Below, piece after piece: positions 1 to 6,041 of a stretch of DNA of 7,341 nucleotides. The stretch lies in the NCBI GenBank assembly GCA_015062715.1, contig SUUD01000096.1:1-7341 (forward strand), given 5' to 3'. A program made the position numbers and the translations under genes. The stretch's first letter is position 1, and the number at the start of each line of letters is the position of its first letter. The notes beneath the pieces are model-generated. The model had not been told where the DNA came from and ran no database searches. It was given only the letters and a program-made list of their open reading frames with translations. Source of the DNA: Olsenella sp. Lineage in GTDB: Bacteria; Actinomycetota; Coriobacteriia; Coriobacteriales; Atopobiaceae.

Positions 1-2039
1 CGCGTGATGGCGACGTAGGCGAGGCGGCGCTCCTCCTCGATGGACGCGGGGTCGCCGTTGTAGGTGACGTGCGGGAAGATCCCGTCCTCCATGCCCGCCA
101 CGAAGACCACCGGGAACTCCAGGCCCTTGGCGGAGTGGATCGTCATGAGGGTGACGGAGCTCGACTGGCCCGCCAGGGAGTCAAGGTCGGACCTGAGAGC
201 CAACCATTCCATGAAGGCGGGGAGCTTCTCGGCCGCGATACCAGGGATTCCATCCTCTCCCCCAAGCTCAGCGCTCGCTTCGCTCGCTCGCTGAAGCGAT
301 TCGCTTTGGGGAGAGGATGGAATCCCAATATCAGGCGTAGCTTCTTCATTCGACCAACCCTCAGGTCCGCCCTGTGCCATCGCGCCACCCGAAAGCTCTA
401 GGGTCAAGAGATCATCCTCATAGTCCTCGTCGGCGGCAAGCTGGTCCAGGCTCTCGAGGAGCTCGACCGCGTCGCCGTGGGTCTCGTCGAACTCGGCGGC
501 GACGCCATAGAACTCGCGGATGTTCTCGATGCGGCCGTCTGCCTCGACGGTGTGCTCGGCCTCGAGCGCCTTGATGAGGCCCACCGAGTCGACGATGGCC
601 TCGACCACGTCTGCCAGCTCACCGGTTACGTGGCGTCCACGCTCGATGGCGCCGCACCACTCGGCCAGGGCGTTGCGCACCTTGGCGCCCAGGAGCCCCT
701 CCTCGGCAATGCAGGCCTGGGCCGCCGAGAAGAACGAGATGCCGTTCTGCACCGCATAGCCCGAGATCTTGGCGATGGAGGTGGAGCCGATGCCGCGGCG
801 CGGGGTGTTGACCACGCGCAGGGCGCTGACGTCGTCGTTGGGGTTCACCACGAGCTTGAGGTAGGCCATGACGTCGCGGATCTCGGCGCGGTCGAAGAAG
901 CGCGTGCCGCCCACGATCTTGTAGGGCACCCCCGCGCGCAGGAACATGTCCTCGAGCACGCGCGACTGCGCGTTGGTGCGGTAGAAGACGGCCATGTCGT
1001 CGTAGCTGGTACCTGCGTCATGCAGCTTCTCGATCTCGGACCCTATCCAGCGGCCCTCGTCGCGCTCGTCGGAGGCCTGGTACAGGCGGATGGGCTCGCC
1101 GTCGCCGGCGTCCGTGAACAGGCGTTTGGGCTTGCGGCGCGAGTTGTTGGCCACCACGGCGTTGGCCGCCTCGAGGATGTGCCCGGTCGAGCGGTAGTTC
1201 TGCTCGAGGCGGATGACCTTGGCGTCGGGGTAGTCCTTCTCGAAGTCGAGGATGTTCTGAATGTCGGCGCCACGCCAGGAGTAGATGGACTGGTCGTCGT
1301 CGCCCACCACCATGAGGTTGCGGTGCGCGGCGGCGAGCAGGTTGGTGATCTTGTACTGGACGTGGTTGGTGTCCTGATACTCGTCGACCGAGATCTGGCG
1401 GAAGCGGTCCTGGTAGCCGGCGAGCACGCGCGGGTTCTTGGAGAGCAGCTCGTAGGCGTTGACGAGCAGGTCGTCGAAGTCCATGGCGTTGGCGCGGGCA
1501 AGCCGCCTCTGCAGCTCCATGTAGACCTGGGCGGTCTTGCGTGCCGGCGGGTTGTCGGCGGCATCGCTCATGTCCTGCGCGCTCACCATGGCGTTCTTGG
1601 CCGCCGAGATGCGCGAGCGGACCATGTTGACGGGGAACTGCTTCTGGTCGATGCCCAGGTCGTCCATGATGGCGCGCACCAGGCGGCGCGAGTCGTCATC
1701 GTCGTAGATGGTGAAGTTAGAGGTGTAGCCCAGAAGGTCTGCGTCCTCGCGCAGCATGCGCACGCACATGGCGTGGAAGGTGCACACCCACATGCCGCGG
1801 GTGCCGCCGGGAAGGAGCGCCCCCAGACGGTCGCGCATCTCGGCGGCTGCCTTGTTGGTGAAGGTGATGGCCAGGACCTGCCAGGGGCGCACGCCCTCGT
1901 CGGCAATCATGTGGGCGATGCGGTAGGTGAGCACGCGGGTCTTGCCGGAGCCGGCGCCGGCCAGCACCAGCAGCGGTCCGGACGTGCACTCCACCGCCGC
2001 GCGCTGGGCAGGGTTCAGGGTATCGAGGTCGAGGGGCAT
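1..2039 (-). CDS. pcrA: ATP-dependent DNA helicase PcrA/UvrD, superfamily 1A (3' end of gene outside window)
   Basis: A 3'-5' DNA helicase/translocase of the UvrD/PcrA/Rep family, acting in the cytoplasm in nucleotide excision repair, mismatch repair and clearance of recombination or replication blocks. From the ATG at 2039, 679 complete codons are open to the window edge. Motifs in order: Q-motif (LNPAQRAAV, about residues 8-16), Walker A AGAGSGKT (27-34), motif Ia (TFTNKAAAEM), Walker B VDEYQDTN (218-225), motif III VGDDDQSIYSWRG (245-257), motif IV LEQNYRS (278-284), motif V VTLMTIHSAKGLEF (629-642), then EEERRLAYVAIT of motif VI; the motif VI arginine is split by the edge. Roughly the last 100-200 residues are therefore missing. 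The start is supported by AAGGAG 8 nt upstream. Oddity: between AAEF (ending near 517) and KLPAFMEW (from 605) lies about 80 residues of acidic, Gly/Ser-rich linker, where PcrA proteins normally have only a few; 28 of them come from a palindromic repeat. No frameshift or stop is seen, so the gene looks functional. PcrA versus UvrD naming is a matter of convention. Confidence 0.96.
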   Translation of the reverse strand, partial: MPLDLDTLNPAQRAAVECTSGPLLVLAGAGSGKTRVLTYRIAHMIADEGVRPWQVLAITFTNKAAAEMRDRLGALLPGGTRGMWVCTFHAMCVRMLREDADLLGYTSNFTIYDDDDSRRLVRAIMDDLGIDQKQFPVNMVRSRISAAKNAMVSAQDMSDAADNPPARKTAQVYMELQRRLARANAMDFDDLLVNAYELLSKNPRVLAGYQDRFRQISVDEYQDTNHVQYKITNLLAAAHRNLMVVGDDDQSIYSWRGADIQNILDFEKDYPDAKVIRLEQNYRSTGHILEAANAVVANNSRRKPKRLFTDAGDGEPIRLYQASDERDEGRWIGSEIEKLHDAGTSYDDMAVFYRTNAQSRVLEDMFLRAGVPYKIVGGTRFFDRAEIRDVMAYLKLVVNPNDDVSALRVVNTPRRGIGSTSIAKISGYAVQNGISFFSAAQACIAEEGLLGAKVRNALAEWCGAIERGRHVTGELADVVEAIVDSVGLIKALEAEHTVEADGRIENIREFYGVAAEFDETHGDAVELLESLDQLAADEDYEDDLLTLELSGGAMAQGGPEGWSNEEATPDIGIPSSPQSESLQRASEASAELGGEDGIPGIAAEKLPAFMEWLALRSDLDSLAGQSSSVTLMTIHSAKGLEFPVVFVAGMEDGIFPHVTYNGDPASIEEERRLAYVAIT
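244..326. repeat. Palindromic element inserted in frame in the helicase gene
   Basis: Perfect 19-bp inverted repeats, GGGATTCCATCCTCTCCCC at 244-262 and its reverse complement at 308-326, flank a 45-bp centre. After one mismatch (263/307) pairing can continue for 4 bp (264-267 with 303-306). The centre holds further self-complementary pieces: TCAGCG (268-273) with CGCTGA (289-294), and AAGCGA-T-TCGCTT (294-306), plus a run of CGCTCG-like units. A short GATA/TATC match outside the arms (237-240 and 329-332) may be part of the element. On the minus strand it is read without a stop as helicase residues about 572-599, beginning and ending in a GIP tripeptide because of the symmetry. It cannot be a transcription terminator in use here, because it lies inside an intact gene and lacks a T-run. 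No second copy was seen in this window, so its status as a dispersed repeat family is inference. Confidence 0.85.
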
Positions 2040-2119
2040 GTAGTGGTCTCCTTGCGTCGGTTCGTCCCTAAGAGTCTAGCGGCTCCACCGGACAAATCCG
2101 CGCGGCGGACAAGAATGCC
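2040..2119 (-). other. Gap between phosphatase and helicase genes
   Basis: An 80-bp stretch between two minus-strand genes. On the minus strand it contains two copies of TTGTCC (complements of GGACAA at about 2090-2095 and 2108-2113) separated by a small GC-rich inverted repeat (TCCGC-CGC-GCGGA), then the helicase ribosome-binding site. There is no T-run, so no terminator; readthrough from the phosphatase gene is plausible. No convincing -35/-10 pair with normal spacing was found. Confidence 0.4.
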
Positions 2120-2575
2120 CTAACCCTCCAGGCAGCGCGCCAGCAGCGCCTCGCAGCCCTCGCGCACGTCTCGGTAGGTGGCGTCGAAGTCGCCCGTGTA
2201 CCAAGGGTCGGCCACGTCGTGCGGGCGCGCCGTGAAGTCCATGAGCTTGGAGACCTTGCCGTCCGGGTCGCTCCCCAGGATGCGCAGGATGCCGCGGATG
2301 TTGCTCGCGTCCATGCCGACGATGTGGTCGAAGCGCTCGTAGTCGGCCCGCGTGAGCAGGCGCGCACGGTGGTTGCCGCAGGGAATGCCCACCTCGGCAA
2401 GCTTGCGGCGGGTCCCGCGGTGCGGCGTGTTGCCGATCTCCTCGGTCGTCATGGCCGCCGAGTCGATGTCAAACTCGTCGGTGAGCCCCGCCTCGTCAAC
2501 GAGGTGCTGCATGACGTACTGGGCCATGGGAGAGCGGCAGATGTTGCCGTGGCATACGAAGAGGACCGAGGCCAT
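2120..2575 (-). CDS. Low-molecular-weight protein tyrosine phosphatase
   Basis: A 151-residue cytoplasmic phosphatase that removes phosphate from tyrosine residues through a cysteinyl-phosphate intermediate. The signature P-loop CX5R(S/T) is at the N-terminus as CHGNICRS, with nucleophile Cys8 and phosphate-binding Arg14. The general-acid loop DPWY (Asp123-Tyr126) is in the expected place near the C-terminus, and total length is normal for the family, so it looks complete and active. The ATG at 2575 has AAGGAG 6 nt upstream. It reads toward the helicase with an 80-bp gap and could be cotranscribed with it. Bacterial members often pair with tyrosine kinases of capsule or exopolysaccharide synthesis (Wzb/Wzc type), but no kinase or polysaccharide gene is visible, so the substrate is unknown. 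Arsenate reductases of the ArsC thioredoxin-coupled type share this fold, but the DPWY loop and absence of their extra redox cysteine pattern favour a phosphatase. Confidence 0.93.
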   Translation of the reverse strand: MASVLFVCHGNICRSPMAQYVMQHLVDEAGLTDEFDIDSAAMTTEEIGNTPHRGTRRKLAEVGIPCGNHRARLLTRADYERFDHIVGMDASNIRGILRILGSDPDGKVSKLMDFTARPHDVADPWYTGDFDATYRDVREGCEALLARCLEG

Positions 2576-2707
2576 GGGGCGCTCCTTGCGCTGCGGAATT
2601 GTTGCTAGCTTGGAAAGACTACCATGAGCATGGGCGGTTGCTTCACTCCGCCGCCATAAAGCGGGGATAGTATGTGCCTATCTGACGTCCAACGGAAGGA
2701 CCTTGCC
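2576..2707. promoter_or_regulatory. Divergent intergenic region between phosphatase and degV
   Basis: A 132-bp region between two genes reading away from each other, so it must carry starts for both unless one is read from further away. On the plus strand TTCACT (2642-2647) and TAGTAT (2668-2673) resemble -35/-10 hexamers, but the 20-bp spacing is poor. On the minus strand only weak -10-like sequences occur. Promoter function is inferred from gene orientation, not from strong motifs. Confidence 0.4.
2694..2700 (+). promoter_or_regulatory. Ribosome-binding site deciding the degV start
   Basis: GGAAGGA ends 7 nt before the ATG at 2708. An in-frame ATG at 2672 lies upstream, but it would add 12 residues that do not resemble a DegV N-terminus and would overlap this site. 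The 2708 start puts the conserved first beta strand (KIAVVCDSGTD) immediately after the initiator, as is usual in the family. Confidence 0.75.
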
Positions 2708-3577
2708 ATGAACGCCGCCAAGATCGCCGTCGTCTGCGACTCGGGCACCGACGTCCCCGCTCAGTTCGCCGCAGAGCACGACGTCCGCATCGTTCCCTTG
2801 GGCATCACCTACTCGGATGGCGTCACGCTGCGCGCCGGGGTCGACATCACCGAGTCCGAGGTCGTGGAGCGCTTCGCCCAGGAGATCCCCACCACGTCGC
2901 TTCCCTCCCCCGGCGACATCAAGTCCACCTACGAGCAGATCATCGCCGACGGCTACGAGCGAGCCGTGGTGGTCACCATCTCGTCGGGCCTCTCGTCCAC
3001 CAACCAGACGGCGCGCATGGTCGCCGCCCAGCACGAGGACTTCCCCATCATCGTCATCGACACCCTGAGCATTGGCGTTGCGGCGGGGCTCGTGGTCATG
3101 GCGGCCGTCGAGATGATCGAGGACGGCATCCCCTTCGAGCAGCTCGAGGGGCGCCTCAACGCCCTCGCCAAGCTCACCAAGGTCTTCTTCTGCGTCAAGG
3201 ACCTCAAGTTCCTGCGCAAGGGAGGCCGCATCGACGCCTTCACCTACCGCGTGGGCTCCGTCCTCAACATCAAGCCCATCATCTGGTGCGACGAGGAGGG
3301 CTTCTACCGCACCTACCGCAAGGCCCGCGGCTGGGAGCGCGCCCTCAAGCAGGAGTTCAAGTGCGTCCAGGAATTCGCCGAGAAGAACGTGCGCTCGCGC
3401 CTGGCCGTGGCCTGCACCGACGCGTCGCGCTGCTTCGAGTCGGTCGAGGGCTGGATGCGCGAGGGCGTCTCCAACATCACCGAGATCGTGCGCGCGGGCA
3501 TCTCGCCGGCGCTTCTCGTCCACACCGGCCCCGAGCTGGTGGGCATGGCCGTCCAGCCCGACTGGCGCAGCCTGTAG
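2708..3577 (+). CDS. DegV family protein (FakB-like fatty-acid-binding protein)
   Basis: A 289-residue cytoplasmic protein of the DegV/FakB family, which binds a fatty acid and, where the kinase FakA is present, offers it for phosphorylation into phospholipid synthesis. Length is typical. Family hallmarks are visible in order: N-terminal AVVCDSGTD (7-15), TSLPSPGD (63-70), SSGLSS (92-97) forming part of the carboxylate-binding site, VIDTLS (116-121), FLRKGGRI (168-175), VLNIKPI (185-191) and C-terminal HTGPE (272-276). In many relatives the last motif reads HTGPG, so Glu276 is a small departure. It stands alone, divergent from the phosphatase and convergent with the aldolase; no FakA-like kinase is in the window. 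Its 5' region (2576-2707) is shared with the phosphatase. The family assignment is firm; the bound lipid and physiological role are inferred from homologues. Confidence 0.92.
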   Translation: MNAAKIAVVCDSGTDVPAQFAAEHDVRIVPLGITYSDGVTLRAGVDITESEVVERFAQEIPTTSLPSPGDIKSTYEQIIADGYERAVVVTISSGLSSTNQTARMVAAQHEDFPIIVIDTLSIGVAAGLVVMAAVEMIEDGIPFEQLEGRLNALAKLTKVFFCVKDLKFLRKGGRIDAFTYRVGSVLNIKPIIWCDEEGFYRTYRKARGWERALKQEFKCVQEFAEKNVRSRLAVACTDASRCFESVEGWMREGVSNITEIVRAGISPALLVHTGPELVGMAVQPDWRSL

Positions 3578-3603
3578 CCTGCCGTAGCGGACATATCGCC
3601 ACG

Positions 3604-3640
3604 CACAAAAAGAGGACCCCGGGCACATGTCCCGGGGTCC
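3604..3640 (-). terminator. Intrinsic terminator of the aldolase gene
   Basis: A perfect 10-bp GC-rich stem (GGACCCCGGG at 3614-3623 with CCCGGGGTCC at 3631-3640) and a 7-nt loop. In the minus direction the stem is followed by CTCTTTTTGTG, a proper T-run, placing it about 25 bp after the aldolase stop codon. In the plus direction there is no T-run, so termination of degV transcripts here would be less efficient, though the same hairpin may serve the convergent gene. Confidence 0.88.
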
Positions 3641-3664
3641 CGTCGTATCTGGCCAGATGACAGG

Positions 3665-4543
3665 CTAGTGAATGGCGTCCTGGAAGAACTCCCAGGCCTG
3701 GGCATCCGTGGCACCCTCGTGGACGATCATGCGGATGGCCTGGGCCATGGCCTCGGGATGCGGGCTCTGGAAGATGTTGCGGCCCATGTCGACGCCGTGG
3801 GCGCCCTTCTGGATGACGTTGTACGCCATGGCCAGGGCGTCGCGCTCGGGGAGCTTCTTGCCGCCGGCAACCACGATGGGCACGGGGCACGCGGCCACGA
3901 CCTCCTCGAAGTCCTCGCAGTCGTAGGTCTTGACGATCTGGACGCCCATCTCGGCGATGATGCGCGTGGCCAGCTTGAAGTAGCGGCCGGTGCGGGCCAT
4001 GTCCTTGCCCACGGCGCAGACGCCCAGGACGGGAATGCTGTAGCGGAAGCCCTCGTTGATGAGGTAGCTCAGGTTGTCGATGCTCTCGAGCTGGCCGTCG
4101 CCGCCAATGAAGACCTGGCAGGCCATGCAGTCGGCATTCATGCGGATGGCATCCTCGACGTCAACGGCGACGATCTCGTGGGAGAGGTCGTCCTGCAGCA
4201 TGGACGAGCCGGAGGTGGAGCGCAGCGCGATGGCCTTCGTGATCTCGGGCGGGACGCAGGCGCGGATGGCGCCGCGGGTGCCCATGAAGCAGTCCACGTA
4301 GGGGGCCAGCTTGGGAAGGAGCAGGTCGAGACGCTCGAGGCCGGCGGTGGAGCCCATGAAGTAGCCATGGTCGAACGCGAACATGACGGTGTTGCCGCTC
4401 TTGGGGTCGAAGATGTTGGAGAGGTGCTTCTTCATGCCCCAGTCAAGGCTGTTGGCGCCCTTGACGTAGAAGCCCTGCTGGTTGGCGAACGGGGTGTCGA
4501 CGTGATAGTCCTTGGCAACCTTGAGGCCGTCCAGATCTGCCAT
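3665..4543 (-). CDS. lsrF: LsrF-like class I aldolase/thiolase (3-hydroxy-5-phosphonooxypentane-2,4-dione thiolase family)
   Basis: A 292-residue cytoplasmic TIM-barrel enzyme of the DeoC/FbaB superfamily. It resembles E. coli LsrF from end to end as I recall that sequence: the opening MADLD, LDWGM (33-37), the FAFDHGYF region (55-62), RG and VPP near 90-99, GVGKDM-like AVGKDM (177-182), RYF and LATRI (187-195), KTY with the predicted Schiff-base Lys205, VPIVVAGGKKLPER (221-234) and GVDMGRNIFQS (250-260). LsrF takes phospho-AI-2 breakdown to its last step, moving an acetyl group to CoA and leaving dihydroxyacetone phosphate. The start at 4543 is chosen because family similarity begins there and AGAGGA lies 3 nt upstream; an in-frame ATG at 4582 adds residues unlike the family. 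None of the other lsr genes (transporter, kinase, repressor) is visible, so the real substrate could be another sugar phosphate, such as fructose 1,6-bisphosphate. Fold and family are secure; the exact reaction is not. Confidence 0.85.
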   Translation of the reverse strand: MADLDGLKVAKDYHVDTPFANQQGFYVKGANSLDWGMKKHLSNIFDPKSGNTVMFAFDHGYFMGSTAGLERLDLLLPKLAPYVDCFMGTRGAIRACVPPEITKAIALRSTSGSSMLQDDLSHEIVAVDVEDAIRMNADCMACQVFIGGDGQLESIDNLSYLINEGFRYSIPVLGVCAVGKDMARTGRYFKLATRIIAEMGVQIVKTYDCEDFEEVVAACPVPIVVAGGKKLPERDALAMAYNVIQKGAHGVDMGRNIFQSPHPEAMAQAIRMIVHEGATDAQAWEFFQDAIH

Positions 4544-4592
4544 GTGTCCTCTTTTCCTTGTCGTTTGCGTGCTTCCTACCAATGTGACGCAC

Positions 4593-4598
4593 CTTATA
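4593..4598 (-). promoter_or_regulatory. Candidate -10 element for the aldolase gene
   Basis: On the minus strand TATAAG stands about 50 bp before the aldolase start and matches five of six bases of the -10 consensus. A TTGCCT about 21 bp further upstream is a weak -35 with overly long spacing. The gap to UppP (145 bp) makes an independent promoter reasonable. Confidence 0.35.
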
Positions 4599-4688
4599 AG
4601 GATACGCCCAACGAGCTGCAGGCAACGCCCTCAACCACGGCCTTTGCCACAAACGGACAAAGGCGGGCGCCGGGCCGCGCAGCACCCG

Positions 4689-5618
4689 TCAGCCGAGCAG
4701 CGCGAAGTACGCGATCACCGCGACGCCGAGGGCGATGCGATACCACCCGAAGGGCTTGAAGTCGTGGCGCTTGACGAACCCCATCAGGAAGCGGATGGCG
4801 GCAAGGCTCACCACGAAGGCGGTGACGCAGCCCACGAGCAGGATGGTCGTCTCTGCGGCGGCGAACGCGTTCCCCTTGAGGAAGTACTTGACCAGCCTGA
4901 GGCCGCTTGCGCCGAACATGACCGGGATGGCGAGGTAGAAGGTGAACTCCGCGGCGACGGCGCGCGAGCAGCCCAGAAGCAGGCCCCCGATGATGGTCGA
5001 GCCCGAGCGGGAGGTCCCGGGCACGATCGAGAGGACCTGGAACAGGCCGATCCCCATGGCGACGCCCCAGGTCAGCTCGTCGATCGACTGGATGCGGGCG
5101 TCGGCGTCGGCAGCCTGGGCGCCACCTGCCGCCGCCGAGGGCGCCATGTGACGGGCATGCGACGGCCCCGCGGCGGCGAGCTCGAGCGCATGGCGCTCGC
5201 GCGCGTTCTCGATGAGGATGAACGCGACGCCATAGGCGATGAGGGCGGCGGCGATGACGTAGGGGCTCCCCAGGTGCTCCTCCATCCAGTCGTCGAGCGG
5301 GATGCCGATGACCGCGGCGGGCACACATGCCGCCACGACCTTCGCCCAGAGCGACCAGGTCCCCTTCCGCTCCGCGCGCGACTTGCGCGGCGAGAAGGGG
5401 TTGAGCTCGTGGAAGAAGAGCACGCAGACGGCCAGGATGGCCCCGAGCTGGATGACGACGAGGAACATGTCCCAGAAGTCCTGCGAGACGTCGAGGGCCA
5501 CGAACTGGTCGAGCAGCAGCATGTGCCCGGTCGACGAGACGGGAAGCCACTCCGTGATGCCCTCGACCACGCCGTACAGGATCGCCTTGAGAATCTCGAC
5601 TATGTCCAGGCCCACCAT
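4689..5618 (-). CDS. uppP: Undecaprenyl-diphosphatase UppP (BacA family)
   Basis: An integral membrane enzyme that converts undecaprenyl diphosphate to the monophosphate, returning the lipid carrier to peptidoglycan and other wall polymer synthesis; the family also confers bacitracin tolerance. The two signatures are intact: EGITEWLPVSSTGH (19-32), with Glu19, Glu23, Ser29 and His32, and PGTSRSGST (200-208) with Arg204. Many hydrophobic segments are visible, such as VVIQLGAILAVCVLFF, ALIAYGVAFILI and ILLVGCVTAFVVSLAAI. At 309 residues it is longer than the usual 265-290 because of a hydrophilic Ala/His-rich insertion at about 143-180 between two membrane segments. The ATG at 5618 is preceded by GGGGAGG with 7-nt spacing; an ATG 39 nt upstream would add MAALPRPTRGGGA, which lacks family similarity. 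It diverges from the secreted cell-wall protein on the right. Confidence 0.95.
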   Translation of the reverse strand: MVGLDIVEILKAILYGVVEGITEWLPVSSTGHMLLLDQFVALDVSQDFWDMFLVVIQLGAILAVCVLFFHELNPFSPRKSRAERKGTWSLWAKVVAACVPAAVIGIPLDDWMEEHLGSPYVIAAALIAYGVAFILIENARERHALELAAAGPSHARHMAPSAAAGGAQAADADARIQSIDELTWGVAMGIGLFQVLSIVPGTSRSGSTIIGGLLLGCSRAVAAEFTFYLAIPVMFGASGLRLVKYFLKGNAFAAAETTILLVGCVTAFVVSLAAIRFLMGFVKRHDFKPFGWYRIALGVAVIAYFALLG

Positions 5619-5637
5619 GGCCCCCCCTCCCCGTGTC

Positions 5638-5655
5638 GGCCGCGGAAGCGCGGCC
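5638..5655 (-). repeat. Hairpin in the predicted uppP leader
   Basis: GGCCGCG (5638-5644) and CGCGGCC (5649-5655) form a perfect 7-bp stem with a 4-nt loop. In the minus-strand transcript it would sit just 5' of the GGGGAGG ribosome-binding site of uppP, where it could protect the transcript end or influence translation. Function is inference. Confidence 0.45.
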
Positions 5656-5685
5656 ACCGCCCATGATGTGTCACGTCGGGACGGG

Positions 5686-5712
5686 GTGGGGTCGCCCCAC
5701 GCGAGTTACTCG
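5686..5712. repeat. Two adjacent short palindromes upstream of uppP
   Basis: GTGGGG-TCG-CCCCAC (5686-5700, 6-bp arms) is followed immediately by CGAGT-T-ACTCG (5702-5712, 5-bp arms). They lie about 70-95 bp before the uppP start, a likely place for a promoter or operator. Neither is followed by a T-run on the plus strand. They could be protein-binding sites or chance in GC-rich DNA. Confidence 0.35.
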
Positions 5713-5850
5713 AAAAACACCATGACGGCAGGGCCCGGCCGATGGGCAAAAGGGCCTCACCAGCGGTGACGGCACGTTTCGCCCCTCATGGTGAATGGGG
5801 AGAAATATGGCTTTTTCTGTGATGGAATCGCCGCAGGTAGAAGATGGTAT

Positions 5851-5864
5851 CAGAAACGTTTCTG
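5851..5864. promoter_or_regulatory. Perfect 14-bp palindrome, candidate operator
   Basis: CAGAAACGTTTCTG is exactly self-complementary with a central CG, the form typical of operators bound by LacI/GalR-family dimers and by several other helix-turn-helix repressors. It lies 178 bp before the secreted protein start and 233 bp before the uppP start, inside the AT-richer part of the intergenic region. The binding protein is unknown and no regulator gene is in the window. Confidence 0.5.
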
Positions 5865-6028
5865 CAGGTTAATTGCGGTGTTTCCCAATCCAGCCGCTGA
5901 CCCGTTTTTTGGTATCCTCCCATGCCATTCCACTCAAAACGCAGCCAAATACCCTAAAGTTGTACCTTGCCGCCTTATGGGCGCCATGCAAGTCGTCCCG
6001 CCACATGCGGGCACATGACGAGGAACGA

Positions 6029-6035
6029 GGGAGGT
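6029..6035 (+). promoter_or_regulatory. Ribosome-binding site deciding the secreted-protein start
   Basis: GGGAGGT ends 6 nt before the ATG at 6042. In-frame ATGs at 5967 and 6015 lack such a site and would put a non-signal-like stretch in front of the signal peptide, so 6042 is preferred. Confidence 0.8.
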
Positions 6036-6041
6036 GCGGAC

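Larger units (their letters stand above)
5619..6041. promoter_or_regulatory. 423-bp divergent intergenic region rich in inverted repeats
   Basis: This region separates uppP (minus) from the secreted hydrolase-like gene (plus) and must hold the controls of at least one of them. It is less GC-rich than the genes, particularly 5800-5960. It contains a hairpin next to the uppP ribosome-binding site (5638-5655), a GTGGGG-TCG-CCCCAC palindrome (5686-5700), CGAGT-T-ACTCG (5702-5712) and CAGAAACGTTTCTG (5851-5864). A 76-codon open frame at 5788-6018 has no ribosome-binding site or recognisable product. I could not identify a convincing -35/-10 pair on either strand, nor a known riboswitch. Confidence 0.6.

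Noticed and set aside
244..326. The helicase-internal inverted repeat as a terminator or CRISPR-like unit
   Set aside because: It lies inside an uninterrupted coding frame, has no T-run, and only one copy with no spacers is present.
477..2123. Long plus-strand open frame (548 codons) opposite the helicase
   Set aside because: It is the antisense shadow of a GC-rich gene: its translation is Val/Gly/His/Ala-rich low-complexity sequence without domains, while the minus strand carries all helicase motifs in order.
4640..4664. Hairpin GCCTTTG/CAAAGGC as a terminator for uppP
   Set aside because: The 7-bp stem with an 11-nt loop has no T-run on the minus strand; at most it is a weak structure between uppP and the aldolase gene.
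5790..5841. Possible c-di-AMP (ydaO-type) riboswitch ahead of the secreted wall protein
   Set aside because: Such riboswitches often precede wall hydrolases, and GGTGAA and CAGGTAG look superficially similar to parts of the motif, but the other conserved blocks and the helix arrangement could not be found. A covariance-model search would settle it.
5831..5841. Shared CCGCAGGTAGA sequence at 5831-5841 and 7292-7302 flanking the secreted-protein gene
   Set aside because: An 11-base match is expected by chance several times in a window of this size, and the second copy is explained by the terminator stem.
5788..6018. 76-codon plus-strand open frame in the intergenic region
   Set aside because: No ribosome-binding site, no recognisable domain, and codon use unlike the neighbouring genes; it overlaps the inverted repeats, so the region looks regulatory.
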